DNA of 64,000 nucleotides from Accumulibacter sp. (GCF_029255285.1 NZ_JAPUVI010000030.1:23758-87757); one strand, 5' to 3'; positions 17,174 through 25,867 are shown, numbered from the stretch's first letter. Made by a program: numbers and translations. The notes: generated by a model not told the origin, from the letters alone.

Positions 17174-18184
17174 ATGCCTAAACTGGAAAGTACCCTGGCC
17201 AGCCTATGGCTGATCGTGTTGCGGTTGGTTGAACTCCACGGTATCGATCCTCAACGCTTCCTGCACGAACTCGGGATCCGACCCGAGACGCTGCGCGATG
17301 TCCACGCGCGCCTGCCAAGTCGGCTGGCCGATGTCGCTTTTGCCAAAGCCGCGGCGCAGATTCCGGACCCGGCGTTCGGCTTGCGCGCCGGCGAGTGCTG
17401 GCACCCCTCCAATCTCGGGACGATGGGTTACGCTTGGTTGTCCAGCCGAACCCTGCACACCGGGCTCAAGCGGCTTGAGCGTTTTTCGTGCGTGCTGGGC
17501 AATCGCGCGACCTATCGCTGTGTCGACGAAGCGGCCGGTATACGCTTCCTATTCGACCACGGCCGCAAGGACGCGAAGGTCGGCTATCCGATGGCCGATT
17601 TCACACTGTCTGTTTTGATCGACATGTGCCGGACCAATTTCGGTAGCAAGCTGAACGCCGCCGCTCTGCGCCTGCGTCGCCCCCAACCCGACGACCCACG
17701 GGCCTGGTTGGAACTGTTCGGCTGCGACGTGCAGTTCGGCGCCGCCGAGGACAGCCTTCTGCTCGACCGCGAAACCGCTGACATGCCGCTGCCTTCGGCC
17801 AACATTCCATTGGCCAACACCTTCGATCGCATCCTGACCGAGCAATTGGCCTGCTTTTTCGACGACGACGTCGTCAGTCGCTGCAAGGCCCATCTGCTGC
17901 GGCAACTCACCTCGGGACCGCCGTCGGCGCAAGAAACGGCTAAAGATCTGGGTATGAGCCAGCGCACTCTGCAGCGCAGACTGGGCGAACTTGGCCTGAC
18001 CTATCAACGCTTGTGTGACGAAACGCGTCACGAATTGGCACGTCGCTACCTCGACGACAGTCGCAAGTCGGTTACCGAGGTGACCTTTCTGCTCGGTTTT
18101 TCCGAGCAAAGTGCCTTCACCCGTGCCTTCAGGCGCTGGAGCGGCATGTCGCCGAGCGCTTATCGCTACGGTCCGGCCGCTTAG
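17174..18184 (+). CDS. AraC-family transcriptional regulator
   Basis: A 336-residue regulator. The N-terminal 200 residues match the OruR/arabinose-binding-type effector domain. The last 90 residues form two helix-turn-helix units, including the hallmark Val-Thr-Phe-Leu-Leu-Gly-Phe-Ser-Glu-Gln-Ser-Ala-Phe-Thr-Arg-Ala-Phe-Arg-Arg-Trp. The ATG at 17174 begins a normal family N-terminus (Met-Pro-Lys-Leu-Glu). It is divergent from the GGDEF/EAL gene with a 155-base shared promoter region, so it may regulate that gene. The effector is unknown. Confidence 0.88.
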   Translation: MPKLESTLASLWLIVLRLVELHGIDPQRFLHELGIRPETLRDVHARLPSRLADVAFAKAAAQIPDPAFGLRAGECWHPSNLGTMGYAWLSSRTLHTGLKRLERFSCVLGNRATYRCVDEAAGIRFLFDHGRKDAKVGYPMADFTLSVLIDMCRTNFGSKLNAAALRLRRPQPDDPRAWLELFGCDVQFGAAEDSLLLDRETADMPLPSANIPLANTFDRILTEQLACFFDDDVVSRCKAHLLRQLTSGPPSAQETAKDLGMSQRTLQRRLGELGLTYQRLCDETRHELARRYLDDSRKSVTEVTFLLGFSEQSAFTRAFRRWSGMSPSAYRYGPAA

Positions 18185-18219
18185 AAGCGGTGTCGGCAGC
18201 AAGCTCGGCCGCGCCCGTA

Positions 18220-18225
18220 TATAAT
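18220..18225 (+). promoter_or_regulatory. Putative -10 element of prfB
   Basis: A perfect TATAAT lies 34 bases upstream of the prfB start codon. The -35 region 17 bases further upstream (CAGCAA) is poor, so the promoter assignment rests on the -10 box and position. Confidence 0.45.
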
Positions 18226-18258
18226 TGTCAGTTTTCCCCTTAGAAGATCAGAGGCATT

Positions 18259-19363
18259 ATGGAAGCCGAACAGCTCAACATCCTAGACAGCCGCCTGGCC
18301 GACCTTGGCCTGCGCGCTTCCGAACTGCGGAGGTATCTTTGACTACGATCAGAAGGCCGATCAGCTAAAGACCGTCGAGCGCGAACTCGCCGATCCCAAG
18401 GTCTGGGAAGACGCCGAGCGCGCGCAGGATCTTGGTCGCGAAAAGCGATCGCTGGAAACCGTCGTGCTGACGCTGGACCGCGTCGGCGACAGTCTGCGCG
18501 ATGCCGGCGAACTGTTCGCCATGGCGCGCGAGGAGGACGATGACGACACGCTGCACGCGCTGGTGTCGGATATCGACGGTATCGAGAAAGAGCTAGCCGG
18601 TCTGGAGTTCCGCCGCATGTTCAACAATCCGGCCGATCCGCTCAATTGTTTTCTCGACATCCAGGCCGGCGCCGGGGGTACCGAGGCACAGGACTGGGCG
18701 GCGATGCTCTTGCGCATGTACCTGCGCTACGCCGAGCGCAAGGGCTACGCGGTCGAAGTGCTCGAGGAGTCGGAAGGCGAGGTCGCCGGCATCAAGACGG
18801 CGAGCCTGAAGATTTCCGGCGATTACGCTTACGGCATGCTGCGATCGGAAACCGGCATTCACCGCCTGGTGCGCAAGTCGCCGTTCGATTCCAATGCCCG
18901 AAGACACACCAGTTTCTGCTCGGTTTCCGCCTATCCCGAGATCGACGACTCGTTCGAAGTGGAGATCAACCCGGCCGAACTGCGTATCGACACCTATCGC
19001 GCTTCCGGCGCGGGCGGTCAGCACATCAACAAGACCGATTCGGCGGTACGCATCACGCACTTGCCGACCAATATCGTCGTTCAATGTCAGAACGACCGCT
19101 CGCAGCACCGCAACCGTGCCGAGGCGATGGCGATGCTCAAGTCGCGCATCTACGAAGCCGAGATGCGCAAGCGCCAGGCCGAACAGCAGAAGCTCGAAGA
19201 TGCCAAATCCGACATCGGATGGGGTCACCAGATCCGCTCCTACGTTCTCGACCAGTCACGAATCAAGGATTTGCGCACCAACGTCGAAGTCGGCAACACC
19301 CAGGGTGTGCTCGACGGCGACCTCGACCAGTTCATCGAAGCGAGCCTGAAACAAGGCGTCTGA
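18259..19363 (+). CDS. prfB: Peptide chain release factor 2 (programmed +1 frameshift)
   Basis: RF2 releases polypeptides at UGA and UAA codons. The gene is read from ATG 18259 to codon 27. There ribosomes shift +1 at CTT-TGA-C (18337-18343) and continue from 18341 to 19363, giving 367 residues, the normal RF2 length. The tripeptide anticodon motif Ser-Pro-Phe appears in Arg-Lys-Ser-Pro-Phe-Asp. The catalytic Gly-Gly-Gln appears in Gly-Ala-Gly-Gly-Gln-His-Ile-Asn. Without the frameshift the product would be 27 residues, and the remaining frame lacks a proper N-terminus. lysS follows after 70 bases. Confidence 0.96.
18328..18343 (+). promoter_or_regulatory. prfB programmed frameshift site
   Basis: CGGAGG TAT CTT TGA C: an internal Shine-Dalgarno-like hexamer sits three bases before the CTT slip codon and an in-frame TGA stop followed by C. 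This matches the autoregulatory RF2 frameshift signal. The stimulator is GGAGG here rather than the AGGGGG of E. coli. Low RF2 lets the ribosome slip and make more RF2. Confidence 0.95.
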
Positions 19364-19433
19364 GGTCGGCGACGTCGCGCCGACCGGACCCTGAAACTCC
19401 CGCACCCCAACCGATCACGAGATACCGCTAACC

Positions 19434-20948
19434 ATGTCTCCAGACGACACTCAGGTCAAGGGCTTGCTGCCGCAAGACGAGAATCACATCATCGCCGAAC
19501 GTCGCGCCAAACTGGCCGAATGGCGGCAGACCGGTCAAGCCTATCCGAACGATTTCCGGCGGGAGAATACCGCCGGCAAGATCAACGAGGTCTACGATGC
19601 GCGAAGCCGAGACGAACTCGCGGCTTCGCCGGTCGAGGTCAAGGTGGCGGGCCGTATCCTGCTCAAGCGCGTGATGGGTAAGGCGGCGTTCATCAGCATT
19701 CAGGACCTCTCCGGGCGCCTGCAGTTGTATGTCAGCCGCGACCAGCTCGGCGAGCAAGACTACGTCGCCTTCAAGCGCTGGGACATCGGCGACATCGTCG
19801 GCGCCGTCGGTACGCTGTTTCGCACCAGAACGGGCGAACTGACCGTCGATTGCTCGGCCATCCGCCTCCTCACGAAGTCGCTGCGACCGCTGCCGGAAAA
19901 GTTCCACGGCTTGACCGACCAGGAACAGAAGTACCGGATGCGTTACGTCGACCTGATCACCAACGAGCAATCGCGCCTTGCTTTCGCCATTCGCAGCCGT
20001 ATCGTGCAGTCGATCCGCAACTTCATGGTGCGCCACGGTTTCCTCGAAGTCGAAACGCCGATGATGCACAGCATCCCCGGCGGTGCCGCGGCGCGGCCGT
20101 TCAGGACACATCACAATGCGCTGGAGATGGAACTCTTTCTGCGCATTGCCCCGGAATTGCACCTCAAGCGCCTGGTCGTCGGCGGCTTCGAGAAGGTCTT
20201 CGAAATCAACCGCAACTTCCGCAACGAAGGCTTGAGCCCGCGCCACAACCCCGAGTTCACCATGATGGAGTTCTACGAGGCGTACTCCGAGTATGGCCAG
20301 TTGATGGACTTTACCGAAGGGTTGTTGCGCCATAGCGCGCGCGAAGCGCTGGGGGGCGAGGTCTTCGCGTATCAGGGGCGGCCGCTGGACTTCGCCAAAC
20401 CTTTCGCGCGTCTGACGATCAGCCAAGCGATTCATCGGTCGCACCCCGGTTTCAGCCTGACACAACTCGCCGATGCCGCCTGGTTGCGCGAAAAGCTCGC
20501 CGCACTCAAGGTCGAGGCGGGATCCGCGGCCGGGCTGGGGGCTTTGCAGCTGGCGCTCTTCGAAGCGACGACCGAGGTCGACCTGTGGAATCCGACCTTC
20601 ATCGTCGATTACCCGGCCGAAGTCAGCCCGCTGGCGCGCCGCAGCGACCGCAACCCGGACGTCGCCGAGCGCTTCGAGCTGTTCATCGCCGGTCGCGAGA
20701 TCGCCAACGGCTTCTCCGAACTGAACGACCCGGAAGACCAGGCGGCGCGCTTCCTCGAACAGGCGAAAGCCAAGGACGCCGGCGACGAGGAGGCCATGTA
20801 CTACGACGCCGACTACATCCGGGCACTCGAATACGGGCTGCCGCCGACCGGCGGCTGCGGTATCGGTATCGACCGCCTGGTGATGCTGCTTACCGATGCG
20901 GCGAACATTCGGGACGTCATTCTTTTTCCGCAGATGCGGCCGGAGTAG
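19434..20948 (+). CDS. lysS: Lysyl-tRNA synthetase, class II
   Basis: A 504-residue class II aminoacyl-tRNA synthetase that charges tRNA-Lys. An N-terminal OB-fold anticodon domain (about residues 60-165) precedes the catalytic core. Class motif 2 is seen in Arg-Asn-Phe-Arg-Asn-Glu-Gly with Glu-Phe-Thr-Met-Met-Glu-Phe-Tyr downstream. Motif 3 is seen in Gly-Cys-Gly-Ile-Gly-Ile-Asp-Arg-Leu near the C-terminus. The length is typical. It follows prfB, as in many proteobacteria, and is followed 14 bases later by the mnmC-like gene, so all three may share a transcript. Confidence 0.97.
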   Translation: MSPDDTQVKGLLPQDENHIIAERRAKLAEWRQTGQAYPNDFRRENTAGKINEVYDARSRDELAASPVEVKVAGRILLKRVMGKAAFISIQDLSGRLQLYVSRDQLGEQDYVAFKRWDIGDIVGAVGTLFRTRTGELTVDCSAIRLLTKSLRPLPEKFHGLTDQEQKYRMRYVDLITNEQSRLAFAIRSRIVQSIRNFMVRHGFLEVETPMMHSIPGGAAARPFRTHHNALEMELFLRIAPELHLKRLVVGGFEKVFEINRNFRNEGLSPRHNPEFTMMEFYEAYSEYGQLMDFTEGLLRHSAREALGGEVFAYQGRPLDFAKPFARLTISQAIHRSHPGFSLTQLADAAWLREKLAALKVEAGSAAGLGALQLALFEATTEVDLWNPTFIVDYPAEVSPLARRSDRNPDVAERFELFIAGREIANGFSELNDPEDQAARFLEQAKAKDAGDEEAMYYDADYIRALEYGLPPTGGCGIGIDRLVMLLTDAANIRDVILFPQMRPE

Positions 20949-20962
20949 GCCGCGACCGGGCG

Positions 20963-22180
20963 ATGAACCGCCGGGCGATCGTCATCGGCGCCGGCCTGGC
21001 GGGCAGCAGCGTCGCCGAACGGCTGGCGGCGCGTGGCTGGTCGATCGAGCTGATCGAGCGTGCCGAAGCGGCAGGCCAAGGCGCTTCCGGAAATCTGGCC
21101 GGGGTTCTGCGGCCGCTGCCTTCGCTCGACGACAACCGTCTGGCGCGTCTGACGCGCGCCGGCTTCCTTTACGCCCGTCAACATTTCGCTGCGCTGGAGG
21201 CCGCCGGTCTGGCGCTGCGCTGGCGGCCGACCGGCGTGCTGCATCTGGCGCGCGACGAGGCGCATGCCGCCACGCAGCGACGTATTGTCGAGGCAAGGCA
21301 GCCGAGTGCCGACGAACTGCGTTTCGTGGACCGGCGGCAGGCCGCGCAACTCGCCGGCTGGCCGGTAAGCGGCGGCGGCTGGTGGTTCGCCGGGGGCGGC
21401 TGGGTTGCTCCGGCCTCGCTGTGCCGCGTCAATCTGGCACGCCACGCCGATCGCATCCGGCCGCACTACGGGCGCCAGGTGGCCTGTATCGACCGGCCGG
21501 CAGATCTCTGGCGAGCGTACGACAGCGCCGGCCAGATGATCGCCGAAGCACCGATTCTGGTTCTCGCCAATGCCGGTGACGCGAAACGCTTCGCCCTCGC
21601 CGAGCACTTGCCCTTGCGCGTGGCGCGTGGTCAGGTTTCGCATCTGCCGGCGCCCGCTGGCTCGCCGCCCGACGTAGTCGTTTGCCGATCGGGCTACGTC
21701 ACCCCGGCGATCGACGGGGTGCGCTGCGTTGGCGCGACGTTTTCGGTCGACGACGGAGAACTCGGCCTGCGCCAGGCCGATACGGCCGAAAATCTGGCCA
21801 GACTCGATTTCATCCTGCCCGGCTATGGCGACGGACTGTCCGCCTCGATGCTCGGTGGCCGGGTCGGTTTCCGCCCGCTGGTGCCGGACCGTCTGCCAAT
21901 GATTGGCGCCATCGGCGACGCTGCGGCGATCGACCCCGAGCGCCGCCCCGCGCGGCTGGCCGAAGTGCCGCGCGTTCCGGGGCTCTATCTGAACAACGGA
22001 TTCGGTGCGCGCGGTATCGTCTGGTCTGCGCTGGCCGGCGAGCTGCTGGCTTGTCTGATTACCGGCGCGGCGCCGCCGCTCGCCGGCGATCTCGTAGGCG
22101 CGGTCGATCCGGGTCGCTTTCTGCTGCGCGGCCGTCAGCAACGGCTACGCAACCTTGCCGTCCAGCGTCCGCCGGGCTAG
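20963..22180 (+). CDS. Stand-alone MnmC-type FAD-dependent oxidoreductase
   Basis: A 405-residue flavoprotein with an N-terminal dinucleotide fold (Gly-Ala-Gly-Leu-Ala-Gly-Ser) and a DAO-type body. It resembles the C-terminal half of MnmC, which removes the carboxymethyl group from cmnm5(s2)U34 in tRNA. In E. coli MnmC this domain follows an N-terminal SAM-dependent methyltransferase. Here the methyltransferase domain is missing, because lysS ends 14 bases before the ATG. The protein either works with a separate methyltransferase elsewhere or performs only the oxidative step. The motif Arg-Gly-Gln-Val-Ser-His-Leu-Pro is shared with MnmC enzymes. A generic amino-acid oxidase is the alternative. 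Confidence 0.78.
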   Translation: MNRRAIVIGAGLAGSSVAERLAARGWSIELIERAEAAGQGASGNLAGVLRPLPSLDDNRLARLTRAGFLYARQHFAALEAAGLALRWRPTGVLHLARDEAHAATQRRIVEARQPSADELRFVDRRQAAQLAGWPVSGGGWWFAGGGWVAPASLCRVNLARHADRIRPHYGRQVACIDRPADLWRAYDSAGQMIAEAPILVLANAGDAKRFALAEHLPLRVARGQVSHLPAPAGSPPDVVVCRSGYVTPAIDGVRCVGATFSVDDGELGLRQADTAENLARLDFILPGYGDGLSASMLGGRVGFRPLVPDRLPMIGAIGDAAAIDPERRPARLAEVPRVPGLYLNNGFGARGIVWSALAGELLACLITGAAPPLAGDLVGAVDPGRFLLRGRQQRLRNLAVQRPPG

Positions 22181-22200
22181 CCGAATTAGCCGAATTAGCC
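22178..22200. repeat. Short tandem repeat after the mnmC-like gene
   Basis: The 9-mer CCGAATTAG occurs twice directly in tandem, preceded by a related CTAG, just at and after the stop codon. It adds in-frame stops. No function is evident. Confidence 0.5.
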
Positions 22201-22309
22201 GGACCGGTGTAGCGGCCTGGTGCGGATCACGCGGCCTGCCGCCCATCTGTGGCCGCGCGCCCCACCCGGAAAGGCGGGACGGCGATTCACCGGTCGGAGG
22301 CAGGCTCTT

Positions 22310-23152
22310 TCAGGCTGGCCGACGGCGGCGTGCGGCGGCGAGACCGGTCAGTCCGATGGCCAGCAATGCGAGCGAGGCAGGCTCGGGGATTCGCGGGTCG
22401 GGCTCGAAATTCGCACGCAGGCCCATGACGCCGTTGATCTCATTGTCACCGTCCGAAATCAGGGCACCTGGCCCGCCATTGATCACCGAGGCGTAACGGA
22501 ACGTGGCGCTGGTACCGGTGCCGACGGCATATACGAAACCGTCCCAGACGACCGAAGTGTCGCTGTAGAGTCCTTCCAGCCAGACACGTTCGGTCACTGC
22601 CAGCGTCCAGGTGATCAGGTCATTGGACAGGTAGACGGTGGATTCGATGGCTTCCTGGGGTAGCGGACCATGGTCGATGGTGTTGAAAATGGCTGCCTTG
22701 GTGGCCTGGAATCCGAGATCCCAGACCGAATTGCCGATCGTAGCATCGGTCTGAATCCAGTGCTGGTCGATCCCATTGCCGCCAGCGGCGGCGCCTACGC
22801 CGCTATACGTATAGTTGTAACTCCCCTGGTTGCCACCGTCGTTGACGCCCGGCTGATCGAGCGATGTGCCGTAGCTTCCGAAGGAGGGGTTGCTGACGAC
22901 GTTGACGCCGTTGTACCGGATCATCTGCGCCGCGGCGAAGCCGGCCGCATTGAAGTTGCCGTCGTCGAGCAAATTGTTGGCGACTACCAGCGCACGGTTC
23001 GCCGGCGTGTCGGCGCCGTAATAGAGACTGGCGAAAGTGCCGACGGTGGCGCTCTGCCAGCTACGGGCGTCGTTGGGATCAGTGAGCAGCGCAGCGTGAG
23101 CGGCACCGACGGTAAGCAGCGATGCGGAGAGGAAAACGATTGGTTTGAGCAT
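22310..23152 (-). CDS. PEP-CTERM sorting domain protein 3
   Basis: A 280-residue exported protein. A signal peptide of about 20 residues (ending Ala-His-Ala-Ala) is followed by a Gly-, Asn- and Tyr-rich beta-type body, and a C-terminal Ile-Pro-Glu-Pro-Ala-Ser, hydrophobic helix and Arg-Arg-Arg-Arg tail. It is expected to be processed by an exosortase and displayed on the surface or in the matrix. A GGAGGTTTC ribosome binding site precedes the ATG at 23152. The upstream region carries the same sigma-54-like promoter and 17-base site as the two other PEP-CTERM genes. Confidence 0.88.
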   Translation of the reverse strand: MLKPIVFLSASLLTVGAAHAALLTDPNDARSWQSATVGTFASLYYGADTPANRALVVANNLLDDGNFNAAGFAAAQMIRYNGVNVVSNPSFGSYGTSLDQPGVNDGGNQGSYNYTYSGVGAAAGGNGIDQHWIQTDATIGNSVWDLGFQATKAAIFNTIDHGPLPQEAIESTVYLSNDLITWTLAVTERVWLEGLYSDTSVVWDGFVYAVGTGTSATFRYASVINGGPGALISDGDNEINGVMGLRANFEPDPRIPEPASLALLAIGLTGLAAARRRRPA

Positions 23153-23253
23153 GAAACCTCCGTGGCGAAAGAGAGTCGGGACGGGAAGAGCTTGACGGTC
23201 GCCGGCCAGGTACTATCGGTGCGAAGACTGGTCACGTGCGATGGCTTGCGGCA

Positions 23254-23268
23254 AGCACAATTCATACC
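23254..23268 (-). promoter_or_regulatory. Sigma-54-like -24/-12 promoter of PEP-CTERM gene 3
   Basis: The minus strand reads GGTATGAATTGTGCT with a preceding CT, so the -24 element is CTGG. GG and GC are 10 bases apart. It lies about 102 bp upstream of the start codon and shares GG-N3-GAAT-N2-TGCT with the promoters of PEP-CTERM genes 1 and 2. Confidence 0.68.
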
Positions 23269-23365
23269 AGACTTTTTCGTCGATTGCAGAGTCGCTGTTA
23301 TATCGGACAGTTGGCTTTTCTGACGGGAATCACTGGAACAGCGTCTCCACTCTCATGGCAATCCC

Positions 23366-23382
23366 TGTAAAGAATATCGACA
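23366..23382 (+). promoter_or_regulatory. Putative enhancer (UAS) for PEP-CTERM gene 3
   Basis: The 17-mer TGTAAAGAATATCGACA is an inverted TGT-N11-ACA site identical at 16 of 17 bases to that at 12969-12985. Its centre lies about 107 bp upstream of the -24 element. The rest of the 426-base gap 23153-23578 shows only one small palindrome (CGAACC-AAT-GGTTCG, 23423-23437) and no gene. Confidence 0.65.
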
Positions 23383-23578
23383 GCGCGCTGCTGGCCTCGG
23401 CTTAGTTAGGTACGGCGACCTTCGAACCAATGGTTCGCTGTGCTCTGTAAACCGCGCTGGCCACCGCAGGTCCTGCACCCTGGTCAGGCGACCCTCACGC
23501 CAGCGTGTCACTGGCGCGACAGTCGTCCCGGACTCGCCGGTGGACAACGACCGGGCGCGGGAGAAGGCGACAGGGCCG

Positions 23579-25210
23579 CTACCTTGCACTTTCCTGCGCT
23601 TGCTTGGCCACCTGGTTCAGGTTCGCCTGGCGCTTGCTTCGGAAACTCAGGGCAAAGCAAGTGCGCTCCCCGGGAACGACGACGAGCGCTCCGTCGATTT
23701 GCCGGGTCAGGTTGAGCAGCAGCTGCCAAGCAAGGCTTTTCGTCGCCCGGTCGAGCCGGAAGCCTGCCGGCAACCCGACGCCGTCGTCGCTGACGGTGAC
23801 GCCTACCGCGCCGTCCATGGCGATCGCCAGTTCGACATCGACACGACCGCGGCGGCCAGCAGGAAAACCGCGTTGCAAAGCGTTGGAAACCAGTCCGCTG
23901 ACGATCAGGCTGCAGGGCAACGCGATCCCGATGTCGAGTGTGACCGCGGCCAGCGTACGGTGGAGGACGACACCCGCCGGCGTGTGCTGCTTGTCGACCT
24001 GCATGAGAAGCCGCTCGAGAAACTGATCGAAGGCGATGTCGGCGAGATTCGCGGTGTCGCACCGCGGCTCGCTCGCTGGCGCTATAGATTGTCGGTAGCC
24101 AGTTTTTTCCATGCGCACGACGCGCCCCGCCGGATCGGCAGTCGCGCGGCCCGGAATGCTTCGCAAAGCTGTCACTACGTGTGCCGGCTTCTTGACCGCA
24201 TGACGATGCCGCAGGGCTTCCTCTTCCTCGAGCGCTGCCATGCTGCAGGCCAGCGCGCGTTTACGTTGCGTGACGTCGTGCACGATGGCATAGATGCCAT
24301 CCGGAACGCCGGCGACGCTGGTCCGCAGGAAGGCACGCACTTCGACGGGAACGACAGTCCCATCGCGCCGGACGTACTCCTTCTCGTAGCTGTCGGAAAA
24401 GCCGCGCGGCAGAAGCTGCTGATCGATGATGCGGGATTCGCTGGTGTGCCAGCACGCCGGCGTCAGTTGAGTGTGGCTCAGGTTTCGCAGTTCGGTCAGC
24501 GTATAGCCGAGCATTTCCTGGAAGGCCGGGTTGGCGTCCTCAACCCGGCCAGTCATGTCGACGCTGACGAAGGCGTCGCGCAGGCTATGGCACAGGCGCC
24601 GATACTTGGCTTCGTTTTCGCGCTGTGCCTCCTCGATGGCGATACGTCCCTGGATTTCCCGGCGTAGCTCCTGGCTGTTGCGGATCAGATCTTCGGTGCG
24701 CTCGACGACCAGGCCTTCGAGGTGGCGGCTGACCTGTCGCAGTGCGTCTTCGGCGCGTTTGCGCTCGAAGATTTCGGCCTGCAAGGCCTGGTTCTGCGCT
24801 TCGACACGAGCCCGCAAGCGACGCAAACGAAGCTGTGTGTCGATCCGGGCGAGCACCTCGGCGCTCTCGAAGGGTTGGCTCAGATAGTCCGACGCGCCGA
24901 CCTCGAAGGCCAGGACTTTGTCGAAGGGTTCGCCAGAGGGGCACAGCAAGATGATCGGAATGCCGGCCATAGGCGGATCGGCACGTAGGCGACGGCATAC
25001 TTCGTAGGCGTCCATACCCGGCACGTTCAGGTCGAGCAGAATCAGGTCCGGTGGTTCGCGGCTGGCGCAGGTCAGCGCGGTCGCCGCCTCCGCTGGCGGA
25101 CGAACGTCGTAGCCATGCGTGGACAAGACGCTGCCGAGAACACTTGGGTTCTCGCCGTCTTCGATCAGCAGAATGTCCGCGACCGCCGTCAGTGGTCGAT
25201 GCTCAGTCAT
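23579..25210 (-). CDS. REC-PAS-histidine-kinase hybrid, apparently degenerate
   Basis: A 543-residue cytoplasmic signalling protein. A receiver domain (about residues 10-125) retains the phosphorylatable Asp (Leu-Leu-Asp-Leu-Asn) but has Gln in place of the conserved Lys (Tyr-Leu-Ser-Gln-Pro-Phe). A coiled-coil linker and a PAS/PAC domain (about 205-325) follow. The C-terminal HisKA_2-type kinase has an unusual H region (His-Ala-Val-Lys-Lys-Pro instead of His-Arg-Val-Lys-Asn-Asn). Its ATP lid keeps Asp-Asp-Gly-Val-Gly-Leu-Pro but loses the usual Ser-Leu-Gly-Leu. The ATG at 25210 has GGAGAAGG upstream. Kinase activity is doubtful, so it may act as a binding scaffold. Confidence 0.8.
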   Translation of the reverse strand: MTEHRPLTAVADILLIEDGENPSVLGSVLSTHGYDVRPPAEAATALTCASREPPDLILLDLNVPGMDAYEVCRRLRADPPMAGIPIILLCPSGEPFDKVLAFEVGASDYLSQPFESAEVLARIDTQLRLRRLRARVEAQNQALQAEIFERKRAEDALRQVSRHLEGLVVERTEDLIRNSQELRREIQGRIAIEEAQRENEAKYRRLCHSLRDAFVSVDMTGRVEDANPAFQEMLGYTLTELRNLSHTQLTPACWHTSESRIIDQQLLPRGFSDSYEKEYVRRDGTVVPVEVRAFLRTSVAGVPDGIYAIVHDVTQRKRALACSMAALEEEEALRHRHAVKKPAHVVTALRSIPGRATADPAGRVVRMEKTGYRQSIAPASEPRCDTANLADIAFDQFLERLLMQVDKQHTPAGVVLHRTLAAVTLDIGIALPCSLIVSGLVSNALQRGFPAGRRGRVDVELAIAMDGAVGVTVSDDGVGLPAGFRLDRATKSLAWQLLLNLTRQIDGALVVVPGERTCFALSFRSKRQANLNQVAKQAQESAR

Positions 25211-25680
25211 CACGCCTTCTCCCGCCTGAAGAAGCGCCGCCCGGCGCCGGGTTGAAGCGGCGCGCTTCGCCGACCAGGCCGCCATTGGCGGCCCTTTCCC
25301 GGTGCTTCAGCCGGTCGACGGCGGTCAGGTCGGCTCTCCGCCAAGCTGCATGATCATGGTGCTCGTCGTGTTTCACTAGACTTGTTTCCTTTGAAGTTCG
25401 TGCCGCGTAGTGGCCAGTCATCCCCGGCATCGTGCTGGCACACCGGGTTCAGAACGTCGTGTTCGATGCATTCTGGTGACGGCCCCGTGATCGCCTCGGC
25501 GACGATCCTGCGCCGACCTTACAGAGGTTCAGGCGCGCTACCAAGCGCGCTAGCGAGCCTGCCAGGAGGTAATACTAATCACAGGAAGGGCGGCAGACTA
25601 TCCGCAGATATACGGAAGATCGGTAGAAGTACCGAGTCGGGCTTCGTTCCCTCCGCCGCGCAAGCTTTGGCCGCTTACGA
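25211..25680. other. Intergenic region without a supported gene
   Basis: This 470-base stretch between the divergent kinase and HD-GYP genes contains no convincing coding frame, tRNA or repeat. Imperfect GCGCGCT-containing repeats are visible around 25532-25552. The kinase promoter should lie near its left end, but I could not identify clear -35/-10 boxes. Confidence 0.4.
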
Positions 25681-25710
25681 TTGACGGCGCTTGCCGACGG
25701 CTTCTATACT
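25681..25710 (+). promoter_or_regulatory. Sigma-70 promoter of the HD-GYP gene
   Basis: TTGACG (25681-25686) and TATACT (25705-25710) are separated by 18 bases, a near-consensus housekeeping promoter. The predicted transcript would begin near 25717, giving an unusually long leader of about 150 bases before the start codon at 25868. Confidence 0.65.
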
Positions 25711-25753
25711 GGCCGTTGATTGTCCAACGGGCTGGTCGAGCGGTCGTTGGCCC

Positions 25754-25773
25754 GGACTCCGTCCGGAGAGTCC
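25754..25773 (+). other. Stem-loop in the HD-GYP gene leader
   Basis: GGACTCCG-TC-CGGAG-AGTCC folds into a bulged hairpin and is followed by GCATTTT. Within a 150-base 5' leader this could act as an attenuator or RNA-stability element, but no ligand-binding architecture is recognised. Confidence 0.4.
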
Positions 25774-25867
25774 GCATTTTCAGGCGGTAGGCGGAGCGTC
25801 AAGGTTGGCGCGTACCGCTCGTCAGCACCGATTTTCCCCGCCGCCGGGCAGGCCGAAGGAGCACTGC

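Noticed and set aside
23421-23440. GGTTCGAA on the minus strand resembling a tRNA T-loop
   Set aside because: No matching acceptor, D or anticodon arms can be drawn around it. It is part of a small palindrome.
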